Shown one piece after another: positions 51,407 through 57,087 of a DNA stretch of 57,087 nucleotides; position 1 is the first letter of the stretch, and every line of letters begins with the position of its first letter. Both the position numbers and the translations under genes were made by a program. The notes beneath the pieces were generated by a model. That model had not been told where the DNA came from and searched no databases. It saw only the letters and a program-made list of their open reading frames with translations. Source of the stretch: an uncultured Blautia sp. (lineage in GTDB: Bacteria; Bacillota; Clostridia; Lachnospirales; Lachnospiraceae); the NCBI GenBank assembly GCA_900551715.1, contig URXG01000007.1:1-57087 (forward strand), given 5' to 3'.

Positions 51407-52109
51407 AACATTAATTCTTGTGGTTGAGGATGACAGGCCCATACGAAATCTGATCGTTACTACATTAAAAACACATGACTATAAATATCTGACAGCAGAA
51501 AACGGAGCTTCTGCCATTTTGGAGGCATCTTCCCATAATCCAGATATCGTTCTTTTGGATCTGGGGCTTCCTGATATGGAAGGAGTAAATGTAATAAAGA
51601 AAATCCGTACCTGGTCGAATATGCCGATTATTGTGATCAGCGCCAGGAGTGAGGATACGGATAAAATAGAGGCACTGGATGCAGGTGCAGATGATTATAT
51701 TACAAAACCATTTTCCGTAGAAGAATTACTTGCACGTATTCGTGTTACGCAAAGGAGACTTGCTATAATACAGACCGGAGAACAGCCGGAAACTTCTGTT
51801 TTTGAAAATGGTGAATTGAAGATAGATTATACAGCTGGCTGTACTTATCTTAAGGGAGAAGAATTACATCTGACTCCTATTGAGTATAAGCTGCTCTGCC
51901 TTTTATCCCGTAATGTGGGAAAAGTATTGACACATACCTATATTACCCAGCAGATTTGGGGACGATGTTCGGAAAATGATATTGCCTCTCTTAGGGTTTT
52001 TATGGCGACATTGCGAAAAAAACTGGAACCTGAGAAAAATGAGGTGCAATATATCCAGACGCACATAGGAATAGGATATCGTATGCTTAGAATTGAAAAA
52101 GATAAATAG
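51399..52109 (+). CDS. kdpE: KdpE-like response regulator (OmpR family)
   Basis: A 236-residue regulator with a receiver domain (EDDRPIRNLI, phospho-Asp in DIVLLDLGLPDMEG, Lys in DYITKPFSVEELLARI) and a C-terminal winged helix (LTPIEYKLLCLLSRNVGKV, DIASLRVFMATLRKKLE, IGIGYRML). It is highly similar in layout to KdpE. It overlaps the kinase gene. The direct repeats upstream of ktrB are a candidate binding site. Confidence 0.93.
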   Translation: MNRTLILVVEDDRPIRNLIVTTLKTHDYKYLTAENGASAILEASSHNPDIVLLDLGLPDMEGVNVIKKIRTWSNMPIIVISARSEDTDKIEALDAGADDYITKPFSVEELLARIRVTQRRLAIIQTGEQPETSVFENGELKIDYTAGCTYLKGEELHLTPIEYKLLCLLSRNVGKVLTHTYITQQIWGRCSENDIASLRVFMATLRKKLEPEKNEVQYIQTHIGIGYRMLRIEKDK

Positions 52110-52191
52110 CTCACAGCTTGGATATGACAGATGTGAAATGATAATTAAGAATGTGCGAAAAAAATAACAAATAAGATAATTGAAATTCAAC

Positions 52192-52220
52192 TTTACAAAT
52201 CATACATAAAGTACTATAAT
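52192..52220 (+). promoter_or_regulatory. Sigma-A-like promoter of the rib operon
   Basis: TTTACA (52192-52197) and TATAAT (52215-52220), spacing 17, just ahead of the FMN aptamer. Confidence 0.7.
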
Positions 52221-52231
52221 AAGAAAAAAAT

Positions 52232-52338
52232 ATCTTCAGGGCAGGGTGAAATTCCCTACCGGCGGTAAAGCCCGCGAGCCGAAAGGTGTGATCTGGTGAG
52301 ATTCCGGAGCCGACAGTACAGTCTGGATGAGAGAAGAT
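52232..52338 (+). promoter_or_regulatory. FMN riboswitch controlling riboflavin synthesis
   Basis: ATCTTC (52232-52237) pairs with GAAGAT (52333-52338) as P1. The core CAGGGCAGGGTGAAATTCCC, CTACCGGCGGTAAAGCCCGC, GATCTGGTGAGATTCCGGAG and CGACAGTACAGTCTGGATGA is complete. The variable arm is shorter than in the ribU copy. Confidence 0.97.
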
Positions 52339-52380
52339 GATGGTACAGTTAATTTTTAGATAAATGAATGTAGTATCGTT

Positions 52381-52414
52381 GCTCTGGAATGGTAACCCAT
52401 TTCAGAGCTTTTTT
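52381..52414 (+). terminator. First terminator in the rib leader
   Basis: GCTCTGGAATGG and CCATTTCAGAGC pair around TAAC, followed by TTTTTT. Confidence 0.9.
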
Positions 52415-52466
52415 GCTATTTAAGTATGTAAAAGAAACATTTATCAAATCTATAGAAACGATCGTA

Positions 52467-52501
52467 CCCCCCCCTGTAGATATTCTACAGGGGCTTTTTT
52501 T
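52467..52501 (+). terminator. Second terminator in the rib leader
   Basis: CCCCTGTAGA (52471-52480) and TCTACAGGGG (52484-52493) pair around TAT, followed by CTTTTTTT. It sits 40 bases before ribD, after a run of about nine C. Confidence 0.85.
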
Positions 52502-52541
52502 GTACAAAAAATTGCATAAAAAGAAGGAAGAAGGAATAGAA

Positions 52542-53681
52542 GTGACAGATCAGAAATATATGCTCCGGGCAATTTGTCTGGCAAAAAAAGGAGAAGGATG
52601 GACAAATCCGAATCCAATGGTAGGAGCAGTCATCGTAAAAGATGGACGGATCATCGGAGAAGGTTATCATAAGAAATATGGAGAACTTCATGCAGAACGT
52701 AATGCAATTGCTTCCCTTATGGAATCAGCAGAAGGTGCAACCATATATGTTACGTTGGAACCTTGCTGCCATTATGGTAAGACTCCGCCGTGTACAGAAA
52801 TAATTATCGAACAGAAGATAAAAAAAGTAGTGATCGGTTCCAGAGACCCCAATCCGAAGGTGGCAGGAAAAGGAGCACAGATATTGCGGGAGGCGGGCAT
52901 TACAGTAGTAGAGGATTTCATGAGAGAAGAATGTGACCGCCTGAATCCGGTATTTTTTCATTATATTACAACAAAGACCCCTTATGTGGTAATGAAGTAT
53001 GCCATGACACTGGATGGGAAGATTTCAACGAAGACAGGCGCGTCCAAATGGATCACTGGAGAAGCTGCAAGAGCAGAAGTGCAGCATATGCGTCATCGGT
53101 ATATGGGAATTATGGTTGGTATCGGAACCGTGCTTGCGGACAATCCGATGTTAAATGTCCGATTAGAAGGATTAAAAAGCCCAGTCAGAATCGTGTGTGA
53201 TAGTAAGCTTAGAATTCCTCTGGATAGTCAGATTGTAAAAAGTGCAGAAACATACCGGACAATCGTGGCATATGCAGAGAATGCAGAAGACAAAGAGAAA
53301 AAAGAAGACAAAATAAGAATATTACATACCATGGGAGTAGAAACCATCTGTTGTCCGGATGAAAATCATCAGATAGATCTTAAGAAACTAATGAAATACC
53401 TTGGAGATGAGGGAATTGACAGTATTCTTCTGGAAGGTGGTGGCACGTTAAATGACAGTGCCCTGCAGTCAGGAATTGTAAAAGAAGTACAGGCTTTCAT
53501 AGCACCAAAGATATTTGGTGGTATGAAAAGTAAGACACCGGTAGAAGGTATCGGAATCAATATTCCTTCAGAAGCAGTGAAATTAGAATGTACAGAGATC
53601 TGCCAGATTGGTAAAGACATTAAGATCACTTGTCATGTGTGTGAAAAAGAACAGGAGGATCCATGTTTACAGGAATCGTAG
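52542..53681 (+). CDS. ribD: Riboflavin biosynthesis deaminase/reductase RibD
   Basis: Bifunctional enzyme that deaminates and then reduces the GTP-derived pyrimidine in riboflavin synthesis. The 379-residue protein has an N-terminal zinc deaminase domain (HAERNA and PCCHYGKTPPC) and a C-terminal reductase (VVMKYAMTLDGKISTKTGAS; LLEGGGTLNDSAL). The GTG at 52542 is chosen since the upstream frame passes through the terminators; an ATG at 52560 would start too late. It overlaps ribE by 19 bases. Confidence 0.96.
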   Translation: MTDQKYMLRAICLAKKGEGWTNPNPMVGAVIVKDGRIIGEGYHKKYGELHAERNAIASLMESAEGATIYVTLEPCCHYGKTPPCTEIIIEQKIKKVVIGSRDPNPKVAGKGAQILREAGITVVEDFMREECDRLNPVFFHYITTKTPYVVMKYAMTLDGKISTKTGASKWITGEAARAEVQHMRHRYMGIMVGIGTVLADNPMLNVRLEGLKSPVRIVCDSKLRIPLDSQIVKSAETYRTIVAYAENAEDKEKKEDKIRILHTMGVETICCPDENHQIDLKKLMKYLGDEGIDSILLEGGGTLNDSALQSGIVKEVQAFIAPKIFGGMKSKTPVEGIGINIPSEAVKLECTEICQIGKDIKITCHVCEKEQEDPCLQES

Positions 53682-54310
53682 AAGAGAAAGGAAAAGTCCG
53701 GTATATGCAGCTTGGCGGAGAATCAGGAGTCCTGGCAGTGAAAGCAAAGAAAGTATTACAGGGGACGAAGATTGGTGACAGCATTGCAGTAGATGGTGTG
53801 TGTCTGACCGTTACATCGCTTCAGCCAGATGGATTCACCGCAGATGTGATGACAGAGACAATCAGAAGGAGCAGTCTTAGAAGCTGCAAAGCAGGAAGTC
53901 AGGTAAATCTGGAACGTGCAATGGCAGCAGATGGAAGATTTGGAGGTCATATTGTAAGTGGCCATATTGACGGAACCGGTGTAGTACGATCCATGGTCCG
54001 GGAAGAGAATGCTATCTGGGTATCAATCGAGACATCACCACAGATATTACGTCTGATTGTAGAAAAAGGATCTATCTGTATTGACGGAATCAGCCTGACA
54101 GTGGCGAAAGTAGACGAAGCAGGTTTTCAGGTGTCAGTCATCCCACATACAGGAGAAGAGACTACGCTTCTGGAAAAAGTTCCAGGGAATCTGGTGAACC
54201 TGGAGAATGATGTAATCGGAAAATATGTAGAGAAGCTGCTGGGTCTTAACGAAAAAGAGAAAAAAGAACCCGGCATCACGATGGAATTTCTGGAAAAATT
54301 TGGATTTTAA
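53663..54310 (+). CDS. ribE: Riboflavin synthase alpha subunit
   Basis: Converts two 6,7-dimethyl-8-ribityllumazine molecules to riboflavin. The 215-residue protein begins MFTGIVEEKGKV and has two lumazine-binding repeats (SIAVDGVCLTVTS and SICIDGISLTVAK). GGAGG in the end of ribD serves its start. Part of the ribD-ribE-ribBA-ribH operon. Confidence 0.96.
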   Translation: MFTGIVEEKGKVRYMQLGGESGVLAVKAKKVLQGTKIGDSIAVDGVCLTVTSLQPDGFTADVMTETIRRSSLRSCKAGSQVNLERAMAADGRFGGHIVSGHIDGTGVVRSMVREENAIWVSIETSPQILRLIVEKGSICIDGISLTVAKVDEAGFQVSVIPHTGEETTLLEKVPGNLVNLENDVIGKYVEKLLGLNEKEKKEPGITMEFLEKFGF

Positions 54311-54328
54311 AACAGGAGGATATATATT

Positions 54329-55549
54329 ATGTCACAAAAGTATCAGTACAATACGATTGAAGAGGCATTGAGAGACTTACGGGAAGGAAAGGTTATTCTG
54401 GTTACGGATGATCCGGAGAGGGAGAATGAAGGAGATCTGATCTGTGCGGCAGAATTTGCAACACAGGAAAATATCAATTTCATGGCAACTTATGCAAAGG
54501 GACTTATCTGTACACCGATGAGTGCAGAGATTGCAGCAAAACTGAATTTCCCGCCAATGGTCGCTGAGAATACAGATAATCACAGCACAGCATTTACTGT
54601 GGCAGTGGATCATATAGATACAACAACCGGTATTTCAGCAGAAGAACGCTCTTATACTATTAGAAAATGTGTGGATGAAGAAGCAAAACCGGAAGATTTC
54701 AGGAGACCGGGACATGTATTCCCTCTAATTGCCAGAAAAGGCGGAACCCTGGTACGTAATGGTCATACGGAAGCAACAATAGATCTTGTGAGACTTGCCG
54801 GCTTAAAAGAATGCGGCGTGTGTTGTGAAATCATGAAAGAAGACGGAACCATGATGCGGACACCGCAGCTATGGGAATTTGCCAAAGAACATGGTCTTAC
54901 ATTTATCACAATTCGTGATTTGCAGGATTATCTGAGAATACATGAGAAACATGTAAAAGAAGAGGCGGTTGCAGACCTTCCGACACAGTACGGTGATTTT
55001 AAAATCCATGGATATATCAATGATATTACAGGAGAACATCATCTTGCACTGGTAAAAGGAGAAATCGGGGACGGTGAAGATGTACTTTGCCGGGTACATT
55101 CGGAGTGTCTGACCGGAGATGCATTTGGGTCACTCAGGTGTGACTGCGGACTGCAGCTTCAGACGGCGATGCGTCAGGTAGAGGCAGAAGGAAGGGGGAT
55201 TATCCTCTACATGAGACAGGAAGGAAGAGGCATTGGTCTGATTAATAAGATCAAAGCATATGCACTTCAGGAACAGGGATATGATACGGTGGAAGCTAAT
55301 GTAAAGTTAGGATTCGCACCGGATCTCAGAGAGTACTGGATCGGGGCACAGATATTATCAGATCTTGGCGTGAAATCATTGAGATTATTGACTAATAATC
55401 CGGATAAGGTCTATGGACTTGGCGATTTCGGGCTGAAAATCAACGAGAGAGTATCGCTGGAGATCCCACCACAGAAGTATGATCTGAAATACATGAAGAC
55501 AAAGCAGGAAAAGATGGGACATATTTTCAAAGAGATAGATTTATGGTAA
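54329..55549 (+). CDS. ribBA: Bifunctional DHBP synthase / GTP cyclohydrolase II
   Basis: A 406-residue fusion feeding both branches of the pathway. The N-terminal half is 3,4-dihydroxy-2-butanone-4-phosphate synthase (DDPERENEGDLICAAE, RRPGHVFPLIARKGG, GHTEATIDL). The C-terminal half, from about residue 205, is GTP cyclohydrolase II with zinc site CLTGDAFGSLRCDCG and MRQEGRGIGLINKI. AGGAGG precedes the ATG. A repeat fragment lies in the 79-base gap to ribH. Confidence 0.96.
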   Translation: MSQKYQYNTIEEALRDLREGKVILVTDDPERENEGDLICAAEFATQENINFMATYAKGLICTPMSAEIAAKLNFPPMVAENTDNHSTAFTVAVDHIDTTTGISAEERSYTIRKCVDEEAKPEDFRRPGHVFPLIARKGGTLVRNGHTEATIDLVRLAGLKECGVCCEIMKEDGTMMRTPQLWEFAKEHGLTFITIRDLQDYLRIHEKHVKEEAVADLPTQYGDFKIHGYINDITGEHHLALVKGEIGDGEDVLCRVHSECLTGDAFGSLRCDCGLQLQTAMRQVEAEGRGIILYMRQEGRGIGLINKIKAYALQEQGYDTVEANVKLGFAPDLREYWIGAQILSDLGVKSLRLLTNNPDKVYGLGDFGLKINERVSLEIPPQKYDLKYMKTKQEKMGHIFKEIDLW

Positions 55550-55582
55550 ATAAAGGATTACGGAAGTAGTATAGCTGCGGAG

Positions 55583-55596
55583 TACTGAACAGTTAC
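55583..55596. repeat. Terminal-motif fragment of the MITE-like repeat between ribBA and ribH
   Basis: TACTGAACAGTTAC matches the terminal repeat motif (GTAACTGTTCAGTA in reverse). It stands inside the rib operon gap. Confidence 0.45.
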
Positions 55597-55628
55597 AAAA
55601 ATAAGTAAAAGAACAGGAGAAAAAGATC

Positions 55629-56102
55629 ATGAGACAGATTAATGTAGTAGAAGGAAAAGTAGTAGCACCAGAGGGAATGAAAGTCGGTATTGTAGCTGCA
55701 AGATTCAATGAAATTATTGTAAATAAATTATTAGGTGGAGCAGTTGACGGACTGGTAAGACATGGAGTGGAAGAAGAAAATATTACTGCAGCATGGGTAC
55801 CGGGAGCATTCGAGATTCCACTGGTCGCACAGAAGATGGCAAAGTCAGGAAGATATGACGCAGTTATCTGTGTAGGTGCTGTTATCCGTGGTGATACATC
55901 ACACTATGATCTGGTATGCAACGAGTCAGCAAAAGGAATTGCGCAGGTGGAACTTGCAACAGGAATTCCGGTATTATTCGGAGTTATCACAACCGAGAAT
56001 ATTGAGCAGGCGATTGCACGTGCAGGAAGTAAGGCAGGAAATAAAGGATATGACTGTGCATTGTCTGCAATCGAGATGGTCAATCTGATGAAGCAGATTT
56101 AA
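55629..56102 (+). CDS. ribH: 6,7-dimethyl-8-ribityllumazine synthase
   Basis: Joins the pyrimidine and butanone phosphate to form lumazine, in a large icosahedral or pentameric shell. The 157-residue protein shows VGIVAARFNEIIV, the substrate site VPGAFEIPLVAQKM and VGAVIRGDTSHYDLVCNESA (in two parts), and the late FGVITTENIEQAIARAG. CAGGAG precedes the ATG. Last gene of the rib operon. Confidence 0.97.
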   Translation: MRQINVVEGKVVAPEGMKVGIVAARFNEIIVNKLLGGAVDGLVRHGVEEENITAAWVPGAFEIPLVAQKMAKSGRYDAVICVGAVIRGDTSHYDLVCNESAKGIAQVELATGIPVLFGVITTENIEQAIARAGSKAGNKGYDCALSAIEMVNLMKQI

Positions 56103-56198
56103 CGGAACTGGAGTGAAGATATAAAGATCTGGCAAGTGGTAACACTCTTCCAATTTTTAAATAGAATAAATAAATATGTAAATGGAAATGAAAGCTTT

Positions 56199-57050
56199 AT
56201 GGCGGATCAGAAAATAGATAACCTGCTCAATCTTGTGATGGATGCTACACCACAGGAACGGACGAAATCAAAAAATTTAAATGTTGGATATGATTCAGAC
56301 ACAAAAGTATGGGATGTTATTGTAAAATACAGCGGATCAGAAAATGTACTTGACGGAGACAGAATTCAGGCAGTGCCGCTTCTTGGAGGATATGCGGTGG
56401 TAACGTTGCCTGAGGCAGAAATTAATGCATTCTCAGATCGTGAACAGGTGGAGTTTATAGAAAAGCCCAAAAGACTTTATTTTGAGACATTTCAGGCGAG
56501 AGAGGCGAGCTGCATAACAGAATTACAGAGAGAATCCGCCGCAGGAACTCAGATGGGACTTACAGGAAAGGGAGTTCTTGTAGGTGTAGTGGATTCTGGT
56601 GTGGATATTTTTCATCCGGATTTCAGAAATGAAGATGGCAGCAGCAGGATTTTGCGGTTGTGGGACCAAAGTCTGGATGGAAGTCCACCAGAAGGATATA
56701 CAACAGGAACAGAATACACAAAAGAAAAAATTGATAAGGCGCTTGCACTTGGAGAAACCGAGGGCAGGCGCCTTGTTCCGTCCAGAGATTTCAGTGGACA
56801 TGGAACAGCTGTGCTTGGAATTGCGGCAGGAAATGGAAGAGCATCGGACGGAATAAATCGTGGAGTGGCTTATGAAAGTGAATTATTGATTGTAAAGATG
56901 GGAAATATCAGGAAAAACTCCTTTCCAAAGACAACAGAATTAATGGAAGGGATTGATTATCTGATACGGCAGTCATTGAAGATGAGGAAACCGATTGCCA
57001 TAAATATCAGTTTTGGAAATAATTATGGATCTCATGAACCTTATAATTAA
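56199..57050 (+). pseudogene. S8 family (subtilisin-like) peptidase, interrupted before the catalytic serine
   Basis: Residues MADQKIDNLLNLVMDAT open a typical clostridial S8 protein (CspC/germination-protease-like group). The catalytic Asp (VGVVDSGVDIFHPDF), His (DFSGHGTAVLGIAAGNG) and oxyanion Asn region (INISFGNNYGSH) are present. Directly after SH, where DGTS is normally found, the sequence changes to EPYN and stops at 57050; the catalytic-serine half is missing from the window. Insertion of an element is the simplest cause. The start at 56199 is chosen by homology; SD is weak. If disrupted, no active protease results. Confidence 0.75.
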
Positions 57051-57087
57051 GGGAAAACATAAGAAAACACTGATATTTCCTGTGTTT

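Noticed and set aside
1..57087. CRISPR arrays, prophage, tRNA or rRNA genes
   Set aside because: No regularly spaced repeats, phage gene modules, cloverleaf-like segments or rRNA motifs were found on reading through.

Overview
The window looks like chromosomal DNA of a gut-type Lachnospiraceae bacterium (class Clostridia). This is inferred from the moderate-to-low GC content, strong AGGAGG ribosome-binding sites, TTG/GTG starts, sigma-A-like promoters, Firmicutes-type RNA switches (two FMN, one yybP-ykoY, one PRD-antiterminator target) and secreted fibronectin/PPC proteins typical of that family. I saw no rRNA, tRNA, CRISPR array, prophage or intact transposase. The genus cannot be fixed from the sequence alone.

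Layout. 1-0.9 kb: right end of an IS200/IS605-like element, then a NusG-domain-II / Gx-transporter pair. 1.1-4.1 kb: secA, followed by a rod-like structured element whose 3' strand is duplicated downstream. 4.1-7.7 kb: AraC regulator + nitroreductase, a secreted PPC/Fn3 protein and a DapF-family protein in which both catalytic cysteines are serines. 7.8-16.1 kb: MBL hydrolase, prfB with its programmed +1 frameshift, an ACT regulator, hom, lysC, a DUF975 membrane protein and tex. 16.2-24.3 kb: two ABC systems, a TrpXYZ-like set on the minus strand and a BMP/nucleoside-type set on the plus strand, driven by divergent promoters. 24.3-25.1 kb: about 750 bases without a credible gene but full of nested inverted repeats, which is the most unusual part of the window. 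25.1-26.7 kb: FMN riboswitch, ribU and a NUDIX hydrolase. 26.7-32.2 kb: a glucose PTS locus (antiterminator target, ptsG, PRD antiterminator, ptsH, ptsI). 32.2-35.4 kb: a Fur-family regulator with two matched operators, then znuA-znuC-znuB.

35.5-47 kb is a mosaic: an unknown protein, transaldolase-like FSA, two gene remnants (Gfo/Idh oxidoreductase and YbaK/EbsC) cut by repeats, a CPA antiporter, a GNAT enzyme, an ECF sigma/anti-sigma pair, a secreted protein, mntP under a manganese riboswitch, an SGNH hydrolase, a large secreted protein and a MATE exporter. 47-52 kb: KtrB-KtrA potassium uptake followed directly by a shortened KdpD-like kinase and KdpE-like regulator. 52-56 kb: FMN riboswitch and ribD-ribE-ribBA-ribH. 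56-57 kb: an S8 protease that breaks off just before its catalytic serine.

How parts work together: ribU and the rib operon probably respond to the same FMN pool through separate riboswitches. The PTS cluster holds both general phosphotransferases and its own antitermination circuit, but its HPr lacks Ser46. The KdpDE-like pair probably controls Ktr rather than Kdp. The best leads are the 24.4-25.1 kb noncoding region, the 3.7-4.1 kb structured element, the Ser/Ser DapF relative, HPr Gln46, the Ktr-KdpDE arrangement, and a MITE-like repeat family (terminal motif GTTACTGTTCA) sitting in leaders and gene remnants.
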